A DNA stretch of 64,000 nt from assembly GCA_910589075.1 (NCBI GenBank), contig CAJUSK010000012.1, positions 62,001 through 126,000 on the forward strand. The letters are read 5' to 3'. Position 1 is the first letter of the stretch, and the number at the start of each line of letters is the position of its first letter. A model generated the notes under the pieces. That model had not been told where the DNA came from, did no database searches, and worked only from the letters and a program-made list of their open reading frames with translations. Positions 1 to 10,100 of the stretch are shown here, piece after piece. The position numbers and the translations under genes are program-made. Source of the DNA: an uncultured Lachnospiraceae bacterium. Lineage in GTDB: Bacteria > Bacillota > Clostridia > Lachnospirales > Lachnospiraceae.

Positions 1-568
1 CATATTGCAGTGTCACATCTTCCACCGTCTCATTGCGGTACACCACATTGGACTGTCCTTCCACAGAATTGAGAAAATCGTCCAGACTCACTGACGGCAC
101 CCTCGCCGTCATCTGTGCATCCCGGTTTACACCTCCGTAATAATCATTGACTGAAAAGTTCTCCACATAACCGCCCAGAGTCTCCACTTCGTTGCGAAGG
201 CCGGAAACCAGCGCGTCAAACGCCTGGGTTTCCACCTCCATATTCACACGCCTGATCAGTTTTTCCTGTACCTGCCCGCTGATTTCCCCTGCACCATTGT
301 CCGCCTTTCCGGCAGACGCTTCTTCTGCGGCCGCCGCTTCCCCGGCAGGCACTGCCGCGGACGTTACGGATACACCGTCGGCGCCGGTGCCATATCCGTA
401 TTCCTCACTGACTCCGTCCGACAGATAACCGCCGCCGGATTCCGCCGCTGCCGCAGGCGCTGCGTCCATTGACACAGCCGTTTCGTTCATGGCAGCGCTG
501 CTGCCGCAGGCCGACAGCATGACAGCCGCAGCCACGCCCGCGAAAAGCCCAATCGTCCTTTTTTTCAT
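1..568 (-). CDS. DUF4349-type lipoprotein, C-terminus outside window
   Basis: The start ATG (566-568) is followed by a classic lipoprotein signal: MKKRTIGLF, a hydrophobic run, then the lipobox LSAC with the lipidated Cys at residue 21. A long Ala/Gly/Ser/Glu-rich linker (about residues 22-95) precedes a region reading KLIRRVNMEVETQAFDALV and later TVEDVTLQY. These are hallmarks of DUF4349, a family of membrane-anchored proteins of unknown role. Only about 189 residues are inside the window, and the membrane helix normally found at the C-terminus is missing because the gene runs off the edge. It starts 20 bp after the stop of the M16 peptidase gene, so the two are probably co-transcribed and may act in the same envelope process (inference). 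Confidence 0.8.
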   Translation of the reverse strand, partial: MKKRTIGLFAGVAAAVMLSACGSSAAMNETAVSMDAAPAAAAESGGGYLSDGVSEEYGYGTGADGVSVTSAAVPAGEAAAAEEASAGKADNGAGEISGQVQEKLIRRVNMEVETQAFDALVSGLRNEVETLGGYVENFSVNDYYGGVNRDAQMTARVPSVSLDDFLNSVEGQSNVVYRNETVEDVTLQY

Positions 569-588
569 CCCTTTTCCCCTTTCATTCC

Positions 589-3525
589 TTACGCATCCTC
601 CCCGCCCTGAGATAAATGCGTCAGAACGCCAAACAACGCCTTCTGTTCCCGTATCTTTTCTTCATTTCCCACGACGCACAGACAGTCGAAGGAAAGAAAA
701 GCGTCCAGATAATCAGCCAGTTTTCTGATGTCCTGCGGTGTGGCCTGCAGCATCTCGTCCCGCTCCTTCTGCAGATCGTCCAATGTTGCATGGGTCAGAT
801 ATGCAAGCAGGGAACGCCCGCCTTTTGCCGCCGGAGTCAGCGGCATATCCGTTTCGCTGACCGCGCCGATGATGAACTTGGTCATTGTCCTCTCATCCGC
901 TTCAAACGTTCTGACAAATTCCGAAGCACCCATGTAGGCTTCAATGGTCTTTTCCAGATTGGGATCTCTGTAAGAAACAAAGTAACTGTCCCCGGTTCTC
1001 CCAAAGCTGCACATACAACCATATGCGCCGCCCCTGACACGGACCTGGCTCCAGAGATATTCATATCCCATCATCACTTTGAGCACCTTCAGCGCCCCTG
1101 TATAAGGGAACCCTTTTTTCACAAAATTTCCTGCCCGGCACACATACTGCACCTGGGCAGAAGACATAATGCCCTCATTTTTACCGGAAGGCCGGGGCAC
1201 ATAAGCTTCTTTCTCCACAGGCTCCGTATGCAGGGCCTCCCGCAGCTTCTGCACCTGCTCTCTCAGCCCTGCCCCGCCCTCTTTTTGGGCCGTATAATCC
1301 ACCATCAGATTTTCGGGACGGAAAATCATAACCGTCAGTTCCGTGAGCTTTGTGATCACCTCCTGCTTCCGTTCATCAAAATGATCATCAATCTCTTCCA
1401 GCAGCCTGTACATGGATAATCCCCCGAACTGCTCGGAAATGGCTGCACCGCCGGAAAAATAAGATAATGCCCGCAGAGCGGCCAGTGTATGGCCCCCGCT
1501 CATAAAGCCGGCCCGCACCCTGGATCTGGCCTCGCCAATGATTTCCCGCAGACGTTTTTCATCCGTCAACACGGTATCCAGTATCATCTCCCGCATAAAT
1601 CCGAAAGCATACTCCAGCTTTTCATAGAAAACCTTGGTTCGTATTTCAAACATGGTCTGATACCGGTCGGGATTTTTAAAATCGGTGTACACATTCAAAG
1701 CCGTGCTGATTCCGCCCGTGTGCAGGTTGACTTCATTGAAAAAATCTCCATAACTGTGCTCTTTCGTATTCATCAGGCCCAAAACCGCTTTATAGACGGC
1801 CAGATAAGGGAACCAGGCTTTGGGAATATTGTCCACATTGAACAACAGCCGCACATAGCCGATGCCGTTTGTAAATATATCATGATGCAATATGACAGTT
1901 CCGTCACATTCTTCCACCCGGTTATAAAACGCCTCCGCCTCTTTTTTCATATCTTCCCGCCGCAGCAGGGGAATGGTTTCCACCGCTTCTTTTGTATCCG
2001 GCGCTTCCTGATATGCCGCCAACGCTTTTGTCTCACTGACCAGCGCAGCCAGTTCTTCCCCGCTCATGGACTCTTTCAGGGCAGCCAGACGTTCCCTCTG
2101 CGCCTTCTCTTCCCTGGCGGCAAGATTCCTCACCGGCTCCACCATCACCACGGAACTGTGGGGGTTATCCAGCAGGTATTGCCCGATTAACTTTTCAAAA
2201 TAGTCTGTCCCCACCCGCTCCCGCATAAGCCGGAATGTATCCGCGGCTTCCACATGGAGAAAGGGCCTGTTTTCATCATACAGCCAACTGTCCAGCGCCT
2301 GCAGGCCATACATCAGCCCTTTGGGATAGGAACCAAAATCCGCTTCCCGATATTTGAATTCATAATAATTCACTGCCGCACGCAGCGCTTTTTTATCAAT
2401 CCCCTGTTCACGCAATCGCTCCAGCGTCTCCCTGACCACGGTCAGGAAGTCTTCTTTCCTGGAAATATCCGTATGTTTGGACACAACACTGAAATAGGGT
2501 TGTTGAATCCCGTTTTCATATACACTGTAAATCTCTCTGCCGATGCCTGCATCGGTGAGAGCCTGTTTCAGCGGCGCGCCCGGCGCAGAGCAGAGCACAT
2601 AATCCAGAATCTGGAACGCCACATACAGTTCCCGGTCCAGACTGCTGCCAATGACCGTATTATAGGCAAGATACCCATTCTCTTTCAGAGGTTCACTGTC
2701 CGTAATGGGATACTGCTTTTTCACTTCCACCCCATGGCAGAAGCAAGCCTGCTCTCCAATCTCCGAATCAATGGAAATCGCCTCAAACCGGGACAGATAT
2801 TCCTGGTCCATCCATTCCAGCCGCTCCGCCATATCCATATTCCCATAGAGATAAATATAACTGTTGGACGGATGATAATATCTGCCATGAAAATCCAGAA
2901 AATCCTGATAGGTCAGATCCGGTATGCAGGCCGGATCCCCGCCGGACTCCACACCATACGGCGTTTCCGGGAACAGAGAATTGAACACCTCCCGGTCCAG
3001 CACATCGTCAGGAGATGAAAACGCCCCTTTCATCTCATTATAGACAACACCGTTGATCCTCAGTTCATCGGCCTCATCTTCCAGTTGGTAATGCCAGCCC
3101 TCCTGCCTGAAAATCTTTTCCTCCTTGTATATATTCGGATAGAATACCGCATCCATATAGACATGCATCAGGTTTTTGAAATCCTGGTCATTGCAGCTCG
3201 CCACCGGATATACGGTCTTGTCCGGATAGGTCATGGCATTCAGAAAGGTGTTTAAAGATCCCTGGGCCAGTTCGATAAAAGGGTCCTTCACCGGAAAATG
3301 TCTGGAACCGCACAGCACCGAATGCTCCAGAATATGTGCCACGCCCGTGCTGTCTTTGGGCGGTGTGCGAAAACCGATATAAAAAACTTTGTTTTCATCG
3401 TCATTGGACAGAAGCGCCACCCTGGCTCCTGTCTTTTTATGCCTGAGCAGGAAACTTTCGGAATTGAGTTCTTCAATCCTGCGCTGTTCTATGATTTCAT
3501 ATGCTTTACACGACTTTAAATCCAT
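589..3525 (-). CDS. M16C metalloprotease, presequence-protease (PreP) type
   Basis: A 978-residue zinc peptidase of the insulinase superfamily, close to the usual PreP length of about 970. The inverted zinc motif HILEH (residues 64-68) and the downstream glutamate in the VVYNEMKGAFSS segment, about 100 residues later, give the metal site. The remaining three M16 domains fill the rest of the chain. Family members cut unfolded peptides of a few dozen residues inside a closed chamber, in bacteria most often in the cytoplasm. The reading frame is open further upstream, but the start chosen here (ATG at 3523-3525) follows GGAGG by 6 bp and begins exactly where homologues begin (MDLKSCKAYE). No signal peptide is seen at this start. 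Confidence 0.9.
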   Translation of the reverse strand: MDLKSCKAYEIIEQRRIEELNSESFLLRHKKTGARVALLSNDDENKVFYIGFRTPPKDSTGVAHILEHSVLCGSRHFPVKDPFIELAQGSLNTFLNAMTYPDKTVYPVASCNDQDFKNLMHVYMDAVFYPNIYKEEKIFRQEGWHYQLEDEADELRINGVVYNEMKGAFSSPDDVLDREVFNSLFPETPYGVESGGDPACIPDLTYQDFLDFHGRYYHPSNSYIYLYGNMDMAERLEWMDQEYLSRFEAISIDSEIGEQACFCHGVEVKKQYPITDSEPLKENGYLAYNTVIGSSLDRELYVAFQILDYVLCSAPGAPLKQALTDAGIGREIYSVYENGIQQPYFSVVSKHTDISRKEDFLTVVRETLERLREQGIDKKALRAAVNYYEFKYREADFGSYPKGLMYGLQALDSWLYDENRPFLHVEAADTFRLMRERVGTDYFEKLIGQYLLDNPHSSVVMVEPVRNLAAREEKAQRERLAALKESMSGEELAALVSETKALAAYQEAPDTKEAVETIPLLRREDMKKEAEAFYNRVEECDGTVILHHDIFTNGIGYVRLLFNVDNIPKAWFPYLAVYKAVLGLMNTKEHSYGDFFNEVNLHTGGISTALNVYTDFKNPDRYQTMFEIRTKVFYEKLEYAFGFMREMILDTVLTDEKRLREIIGEARSRVRAGFMSGGHTLAALRALSYFSGGAAISEQFGGLSMYRLLEEIDDHFDERKQEVITKLTELTVMIFRPENLMVDYTAQKEGGAGLREQVQKLREALHTEPVEKEAYVPRPSGKNEGIMSSAQVQYVCRAGNFVKKGFPYTGALKVLKVMMGYEYLWSQVRVRGGAYGCMCSFGRTGDSYFVSYRDPNLEKTIEAYMGASEFVRTFEADERTMTKFIIGAVSETDMPLTPAAKGGRSLLAYLTHATLDDLQKERDEMLQATPQDIRKLADYLDAFLSFDCLCVVGNEEKIREQKALFGVLTHLSQGGEDA

Positions 3526-3643
3526 AAATGCCTCCATTATCTGTGGGCTGCAGAAAGATTTCCCGAAAAAATTCCCTCTGCGCATAGTTTCTAATAGTAT
3601 AACACTTAGGCAGGAAATTATAAAGGGGATTCTGAAAAGCCAT

Positions 3644-3672
3644 TTGACAAACCGCTGCCAACAGCGTATTCT
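3644..3672 (+). promoter_or_regulatory. Sigma-A type promoter of the EamA gene
   Basis: TTGACA (3644-3649), a 17-bp spacer, then TATTCT (3667-3672). The first transcribed base would be near 3680, leaving a leader of about 45 bases before the ATG at 3726. Position and spacing are read directly; activity is inferred. Confidence 0.7.
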
Positions 3673-3725
3673 GTAAAATTGACTGTCAACGATCCAATAC
3701 ATACCGAACAATCAGAGGTATCCAT

Positions 3726-4640
3726 ATGAAACAAATGAAACCAAATAAACAACTGGGCATTTTAATTACTTTGGCCGGCGGCTGTCTGTGGGGATTGTCC
3801 GGCGCCTGCGGACAGTTTCTGTTTTCGGAAAAAAACGCCTGCTCCGACTGGCTGGTTCCCATCCGGCTGGTGACGGCCGGCTTTCTGCTGACATGTTTTT
3901 ATCTGGTGCGCCATCCGGATTTTTCCAGGCGTATCTGGAGCGGCAAAAAAAGCGCGCTGACACTGATCGGTTATGGCATCCTTGGCATGATGCTCTGTCA
4001 GTATTCCTATTTCAAAGCCATCGAATATTCCAATGCGGGGACGGCAACGGTCCTGCAATATCTCTCGCCTGTCCTCATTATGCTGGTTATGTGTATCCGG
4101 GAAAAACGGCTGCCGGGCGTGGTGGACATTGTAGCTGTCCTGTTTGCCTTAACCGGCATCTGTCTTCTGGCAACCCATGGCCAAACGGGCAGTCTGGCCG
4201 TTTCCTCCAGGGCGCTGTTCTGGGGATTGTTTTCCGCTTTTACAGTCGTACTCTACAATCTGATTCCGGAAGGGCTGATGAAAGAATATCCCACGCCCTT
4301 TCTGCTGGGATGGGCCATGCTCATCGGCGGCGTCCTGCTCTGTATCCTCCGCAAACCCTGGCGGTATCATCCGGTTATGGACGCAGAATCCCTTATCTGT
4401 CTGGGCGCAATCATCCTGCTGGGTACCATTGCCTCCTTTTCCCTGTATATGCAGGGCGTCAAATGGATTGGCGCGGAAAAAGCCAGTCTCTATGCCTGTG
4501 TGGAACCGGTGGCTGCCACCCTTTTTTCCTGTTTCTGGCTCCATACAGCATTTACCGGAATGGATGTGGCAGGTTTTTTCTGCATTATATCCACCCTGTT
4601 TCTGATCACATTGTGGGGGAAAAACCGTCAGATTTCCTGA
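3726..4640 (+). CDS. EamA-family (DMT superfamily) membrane exporter
   Basis: A 304-residue, strongly hydrophobic protein with about ten predicted membrane segments. Two EamA repeats can be seen, roughly residues 10-145 and 155-298; the first starts with LGILITLAGGCLWGLSGACG and the second with LFWGLFSAFTVVLYNLIP. The family includes drug/metabolite exporters of amino acids, purines and other small solutes; the substrate cannot be told from sequence. It is one of the few plus-strand genes here, has its own promoter and converges with the minus-strand gene ending at 4721. The start follows a GAGGT motif. Confidence 0.85.
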   Translation: MKQMKPNKQLGILITLAGGCLWGLSGACGQFLFSEKNACSDWLVPIRLVTAGFLLTCFYLVRHPDFSRRIWSGKKSALTLIGYGILGMMLCQYSYFKAIEYSNAGTATVLQYLSPVLIMLVMCIREKRLPGVVDIVAVLFALTGICLLATHGQTGSLAVSSRALFWGLFSAFTVVLYNLIPEGLMKEYPTPFLLGWAMLIGGVLLCILRKPWRYHPVMDAESLICLGAIILLGTIASFSLYMQGVKWIGAEKASLYACVEPVAATLFSCFWLHTAFTGMDVAGFFCIISTLFLITLWGKNRQIS

Positions 4641-4674
4641 TGACTACAGATACATACTCTGATACACAATATAC

Positions 4675-4722
4675 AAACAGAGAGAAAACCGTCCCGCCCG
4701 GATGGCTTTCTCTCTGTTTTTT
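4675..4722. terminator. Bidirectional hairpin terminator between convergent genes
   Basis: Arms AAACAGAGAGAAA (4675-4687) and TTTCTCTCTGTTT (4707-4719) form a perfect 13-bp stem, followed on the plus strand by a run of six T (4717-4722). It lies between the stop of the EamA gene at 4640 and the minus-strand stop at 4721. Confidence 0.8.
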
Positions 4723-5149
4723 ATAAACTCATCATCATGATATGCAGCTTTGTCAACACCATCTCCTCCACTACAATCTCATCCCGTCTCTCCTTCCATT
4801 GCCCGTTTCCCACAATCTCCTCAATGGTATGGTATTCGCTCCGGTACTCCCATTTCCCTTTGGAGGACAGCACCGGAAAATCCAGCTTAAAACGAACCTT
4901 TAACTGCCTGTACACCATATAGGAGAGGTCCGTATCCTTCATATAAAAAATGTGATTCTCCGGCGTAGTGTCCCCGGCCACTTCTTTCAATATATAGTGG
5001 CTGAAAATCGCCTTCAGCTTAAAAGGAATTTCATCCGTATCCATCATTTCCTGATACGTAAACTTCGCACCGATATATACCCTGGACACATCCTGCATCA
5101 CATATTTAAAATCCTGGTTTTCACCTGTTATGGCCATCCTCAATCCCAT
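4721..5149 (-). CDS. Conserved small protein of unknown function, coupled to the sigma-like gene
   Basis: A soluble protein of up to 142 residues, with no membrane segment or signal peptide. I do not recognise the family. It carries a hydrophobic central region (KLKAIFSHYILKEVAG) and ends in VVEEMVLTKLHIMMMSL. Two starts are possible: ATG at 5149, with a weak GGAAAG upstream, or ATG at 5137. Either one overlaps the end of the sigma-like gene (stop at 5121), by 29 or 17 bp, which points to translational coupling and to a shared role with that protein (inference). Confidence 0.75.
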   Translation of the reverse strand: MGLRMAITGENQDFKYVMQDVSRVYIGAKFTYQEMMDTDEIPFKLKAIFSHYILKEVAGDTTPENHIFYMKDTDLSYMVYRQLKVRFKLDFPVLSSKGKWEYRSEYHTIEEIVGNGQWKERRDEIVVEEMVLTKLHIMMMSL

Positions 5150-5867
5150 CTATCTTTCCGGCGCAAAGCCGCAGCGCCTCCCGTATCTCTTCTTCTGTTA
5201 TATCCGATTCCCTGGCAAGTTCCTGTACCGTCACTTTGCGCAGCAATGTCTCCGAAAGTTCTTTTGCCGCATCCGCCACCTGATTCACCCGCTGCCGGAC
5301 CTGCTTGCCGATGTCCCCGGACCGTACATGTTCGGCAATCAGGTCCTCCATGGCCTCCATGATCCTCCTGTCCAGCATTCCCTGCACTTCCGAAGGGTGT
5401 TCCAGTGCGCCCAGCATTTCCATACCTGTGAGAAGCGCCACATTGCCCTCTCCCACCAGATCTTCCATGGCGGCTCCCTGCCCTGCATACAGGCGGGCCA
5501 TATCCGCCACCTGGGGCAGAAAAACAGAAATCAGTTCCTGCCTGGCATCCGCTTCCCCGGCCATGGCGCGCAAAATCAACGCTTCCCGCTCTCCGTCGCT
5601 GAGCGGCTCCTGCAACGCGATTTCCCGCAAATACCGTTCCAGATACCTGCTGTCGTGGTCATCCATGACCTCATCCATATCCGCCGGTTCTCCGATACCG
5701 ATACCCTGTTTGTTCAAATATGCATAAATCATATCCAGGCGGGACTGATCCAGCGAAAAACAGGCAAACGCCTCTTCGATCTCCTGTTCTGACAGGATAC
5801 CGCCCTGCTCTTTTCCCTTACGTTTTATTTGTTCCAGTGTCTTTCCGAAAAGAACCTCTCTGTCCAT
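5121..5867 (-). CDS. Sigma-70-like protein lacking regions 2.3-2.4 and 4
   Basis: A 248-residue protein. Residues 1-55 look like sigma region 1.1 (KGKEQGGILSEQEIEEAF), and about 72-135 look like regions 1.2 to 2.2, including MEDLVGEGNVAL, the counterpart of the RNA-polymerase-binding MEDLIQEGN helix. The aromatic promoter-melting segment that should follow (FSTYATWWIRQA in true sigma factors) is replaced by unrelated sequence (EVQGMLDRRIMEAM). A region-3-like helix-turn-helix (LLRKVTVQELARESDITEEE) closes the protein, and region 4 is absent. It probably binds RNA polymerase or a sigma partner without recognising a promoter in the usual way (inference). It is the middle gene of a tight three-gene operon. 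Confidence 0.75.
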   Translation of the reverse strand: MDREVLFGKTLEQIKRKGKEQGGILSEQEIEEAFACFSLDQSRLDMIYAYLNKQGIGIGEPADMDEVMDDHDSRYLERYLREIALQEPLSDGEREALILRAMAGEADARQELISVFLPQVADMARLYAGQGAAMEDLVGEGNVALLTGMEMLGALEHPSEVQGMLDRRIMEAMEDLIAEHVRSGDIGKQVRQRVNQVADAAKELSETLLRKVTVQELARESDITEEEIREALRLCAGKIDGIEDGHNR

Positions 5868-5885
5868 ACTGCCTCCACCTGTCTT

Positions 5886-6761
5886 TTAATGCCGCTTTCT
5901 ATGTTCATGGGTATACAGATGATCCGAACAATACTCATAGTTGCCCTCACATTTGGAGCAAAAACGAAATTCCAGATTGCCATCCAGTTCTGTACGGCCG
6001 CAGATGGCACACTTATGCCTGGTGGTCCCGGTCCCTTTCTTTACTTCATGCCGGAATACCTGCCGTCTGCGGATCTGCCGGGGACTCATCTGCATCATAT
6101 TCCTTGTGGCCAGGAAAAAAATTACCAGATTCATCAGCGAAGCGCCGATAATAATCCGTCCTGCAATCCCACTGTAATAAAACAGGATCAGCGTCATAAT
6201 CGCATCCAGAAGCCCCAGCCATTTAATCCGGACGGGAATCATAAACAGCAACAGTACCTGCATATCCGGATACGTCAGGGCAAATGCCAGAAAAATAGAA
6301 AGATTTACATAATATGTGCTGAATGATCCAAAGAAATATCCCACCGTCTTTGTAAAAAACACATCTGCACCAAGGAGAGCAATCTCTGAGGAATAGGCTA
6401 TATAGCAATAACCCAACAGCACAAAACTGCCCAATACCGTAAACAGAATCCCGCTGAGCAGATATACATTATACCGAAATACCCCCCAGGTACGTTCCAG
6501 TGTCGTTCCCAGCCGGTAGTAAAAATACAGTGTAAGCACCAGAAAGATACTCAGAGAACCCGGCGGCACAATGATCCAGGATACCAGCCTCCATACCTGT
6601 CCCCTGAGAATCAGATAGGGATTCAATGTCAGATACTGCAAAAAATCCGCATTGACAAACAGGATGGCATAACCGAACCCATAGCATGTGACAAGCATCA
6701 GGGAAAGGTTCTGAATGGCATACTTGCCAAATTTCCGTTCCATCTTATCTAAAAATCTCAT
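5886..6761 (-). CDS. Rhomboid-like membrane protein with C-terminal zinc ribbon, no catalytic dyad seen
   Basis: A 291-residue protein with six or so membrane segments arranged as in rhomboids (residues about 15-215), including the SWIIVPPGSLSIFLVL loop region. The rhomboid GxSG serine motif and the paired histidine are not found, so it is likely a pseudo-rhomboid. The C-terminus carries a cysteine/histidine-rich module with CAICG, FCSKC and YCSDH, which should bind zinc. ATG at 6759-6761 is preferred because AAGGT lies 8 bp upstream; an upstream in-frame ATG has no ribosome binding site. It is the first gene of the operon, 18 bp ahead of the sigma-like gene, so it may tether or sense for that protein (inference). 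Confidence 0.7.
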   Translation of the reverse strand: MRFLDKMERKFGKYAIQNLSLMLVTCYGFGYAILFVNADFLQYLTLNPYLILRGQVWRLVSWIIVPPGSLSIFLVLTLYFYYRLGTTLERTWGVFRYNVYLLSGILFTVLGSFVLLGYCYIAYSSEIALLGADVFFTKTVGYFFGSFSTYYVNLSIFLAFALTYPDMQVLLLFMIPVRIKWLGLLDAIMTLILFYYSGIAGRIIIGASLMNLVIFFLATRNMMQMSPRQIRRRQVFRHEVKKGTGTTRHKCAICGRTELDGNLEFRFCSKCEGNYEYCSDHLYTHEHRKRH

Positions 6762-6996
6762 TTCTTCTACCTTCATTCTTTGCTTTTTTGCCCCGCGGCC
6801 CATACCTGCAGCCGGAAAAATCCTCCACATGTTCTGCCGCATGCATGAATATATTCTAACATTCGGATATGTAAATGTAAACCGGGCTTTTTTCAAATCC
6901 TTTGAAGTTTGTACAACCCTGGCCGTTATAACTTCTGACAATTTTTGTGAATCTTTCCATTGCGGCTGTATCCGTCATGACCGGACGTATCCCTGC

Positions 6997-7020
6997 AAAA
7001 TGCCGTAAGAAAGGCATTTT
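6997..7020. repeat. Orphan hairpin in the 430-bp gap before the activase gene
   Basis: AAAATGCC (6997-7004) pairs with GGCATTTT (7013-7020) around an 8-base loop. It lies upstream of the promoter at 7112-7140, so it is not in that gene's leader. It may end a short upstream transcript, but no gene is seen for it. Otherwise the gap 6762-7111 shows nothing I can name. Confidence 0.4.
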
Positions 7021-7111
7021 CATACAAAAAACGCCCTCTCACAGAAGGTAAATGATACCAAACAGCAGAAACATCTCACAGGTTCATCATATAATTTTAA
7101 TATTTGAACGA

Positions 7112-7140
7112 TTGCATTTTGTCAAAAGCTGTCGTATAAT
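7112..7140 (+). promoter_or_regulatory. Promoter of the activase gene
   Basis: TTGCAT (7112-7117), a 17-bp spacer and a perfect TATAAT (7135-7140). Transcription would start near 7147, about 45 bases before the ATG. Confidence 0.75.
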
Positions 7141-7192
7141 AAGCAGGGTTTTTTTGCAGGTATAATAAATAAGAAGAAAGAGTGGTAATTTT

Positions 7193-10100
7193 ATGAATAA
7201 CGCTCGTTATTATTTAGGAATCGACATTGGTTCCACGACTGTTAAAATAGCGATACTGGATGGCAGCCACGCCATTCTTTTTTCCGATTACAAAAGACAT
7301 TTCGCAAATATAAGAGAAACGCTTTCAGATTTATTGCAGGAGGCGTACAGCAAACTTGGAAATATAACGCTGCATCCTGTCATTACCGGATCCGGCGGAC
7401 TGGCCCTGGCCAACCATCTGGAAATCCCTTTTGTACAGGAAGTGATTGCCGTGGCCATGTCACTGGAAACCTTTGCGCCCAAAACCGATGTGGCAATCGA
7501 ACTGGGCGGCGAGGATGCCAAAATCATCTATTTCGAAAACGGCAATGTGGAACAGCGTATGAACGGAATCTGCGCCGGCGGCACAGGCTCTTTTATCGAC
7601 CAGATGGCAGCGCTGTTGCAAACCGATGCCTCCGGTTTAAATGAGTATGCCAGAGATTATCAATCCTTATACACCATCGCAGCCCGTTGCGGCGTATTCG
7701 CCAAATCGGATATACAGCCGTTGATCAATGACGGCGCCACAAAGGAAGACCTGGCCGCCTCCATCTTTCAGGCAGTGGTCAACCAGACCATCAGCGGACT
7801 GGCCTGTGGCAAGCCGATCCGGGGACATGTGGCCTTCCTAGGCGGCCCCCTGCATTTCCTGACAGAGCTGAAAGCTGCCTTTATCCGTACCCTCCGGCTG
7901 GATGAGGCCCATATCATTGATGCAGAAAACTCCCATCTGTTTGCAGCCATGGGATCCGCTCTCCAATATCAGGAAGACAATTTCTGCACCATGCAGGAAA
8001 TGACGGAAAAACTGTCCGGCACCATCCATATGGAGTTTGAAGTGGCACGCATGGATCCACTCTTCCATTCCCAGGCCGAATATGATGCGTTTTTAAAACG
8101 CCACAGCAGTCACCGGGTTACAAAGGCAAGCCTTTCGCACTGCCACGGTAACTGCTATCTGGGTATCGATGCCGGAAGCACCACAACCAAAATCGCCCTG
8201 GTGGACGAGGACGGTTCCCTTTTATATTCCTTTTATTCCAACAACAACGGCAGTCCCTTAAAAACGGCAATCAGCGCCATCCGGGATATTTATACAAAAC
8301 TGCCGCCGGATGTGAAAATTGTCCGTTCCTGCTCCACCGGATATGGAGAAGCATTGATGAAAGCCGCATTCCTGCTGGATGACGGCGAAGTGGAAACAGT
8401 GGCTCACTACTATGCCGCAGCCTTTTTCAACCCGTCCGTGGACTGTATTCTCGATATTGGCGGACAGGATATGAAATGTATCAAAATCAAAAATCATACG
8501 GTGGACAGCGTCCAGCTCAACGAAGCCTGCTCCAGCGGATGCGGCTCCTTTATCGAAACCTTTGCCAAATCCCTGAACTTCAGTGTGGAAGATTTCGCCC
8601 ACGCCGCCCTGTTTGCGGAGCACCCTATAGATCTGGGCACCCGCTGTACCGTGTTTATGAATTCCAAAGTGAAACAGGCGCAGAAAGAAGGCGCGGAAGT
8701 ATCCGATATTTCCGCCGGTCTTGCCTACTCTGTCATCAAAAACGCTCTGTTCAAGGTAATTAAGGTTTCCGACGCCTCCGAACTGGGCCGCCACATTGTG
8801 GTACAGGGCGGCACTTTCTATAACGACGCAGTGCTGCGCAGCTTTGAAAAAATAGCCGGCTGTCAGGCTATCCGCCCGGATATTGCCGGCATTATGGGCG
8901 CTTTTGGTGCGGCGCTCATCGCCAGAGAACGGTTTCAGTCCGCAAGGGATTACCGGACAACCATGTTGTCCCTGGAAAAAATCAATGCACTGCAGTTTGA
9001 GACAAGTATGGCCAAATGTAAGGGTTGTACCAATAACTGCCGTCTTACCATCAATAAATTTACCGGCGGCAGACAGTATATTTCCGGCAATCGGTGCGAG
9101 CGGGGCATCGGTAAAAAGAAAAACGAAAACAATGTACCCAATCTCTTTGCCTGGAAACTGCACCGTATCTTTGACTACGAACCTCTGACTGCCGACAATG
9201 CCCCCCGTGGCAAAGTAGGGATTCCCAGAGTTCTGAATATGTATGAAAATTACCCGTTCTGGTTTACCTTTTTTACGGATCTGGGCTATCAGGTGGTACT
9301 CTCCCCTGTGTCCAACCGCAAAATTTATGAACTGGGCATCGAGTCCATTCCCAGTGAGTCCGAATGTTATCCGGCCAAACTGGCCCACGGGCATGTGACC
9401 TGGCTGCTGCGCCATCATATTCCTTTTATCTTCTACCCCGCGCTGTTTTATGAGCGGGACGAAGTGGAAGGAGCCAACAACCATTATAACTGCCCCATTG
9501 TCACTTCCTATTCGGAGAATATCAAAAACAATATTGACGAAATCCGGCAGGGTGAAGTATTGTTCCGTAATCCCTTCCTGTCTTTCCGGGATGTGGACAC
9601 CGTCACGGACGCACTGATCCGGGAATTTTCAGAGATTTCTTCCGAAGAAATACGCGCTGCCGCTGCCCATGGCTGGCAGGAATTGAATCAGGCGCGGGAA
9701 GACATGCGCAAAAAGGGGGAGGAAACGCTGGCATACCTGAAAGAAACCGGCAAACACGGGATCGTTCTGGCCGGCAGGCCCTATCACATTGACCCTGAAA
9801 TCAACCATGGGATCCCGGAACTGATTACCGGTTATGACATCGCAGTCCTCACCGAAGATTCCGTTTCCCACCTCGGCCATCCGGAACGCCCCCTGATTGT
9901 ATCCGATCAGTGGATGTACCACTCTCGCCTGTACGCGGCAGCAGCCTTTGTGCGCACGGTGGAAAATCTGGATCTCATTCAGCTCAATTCCTTTGGCTGC
10001 GGACTGGACGCAGTCACAACAGACCAGGTAAGCGATATTTTATCCGGCTCCGGCAAAATTTATACCTGCCTGAAAATTGATGAAGTAAATAATCTGGGCG

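Noticed and set aside
616..3018. Several plus-strand frames opposite the M16 peptidase gene
   Set aside because: They are shadows of the peptidase coding sequence, lacking ribosome sites and recognisable domains.
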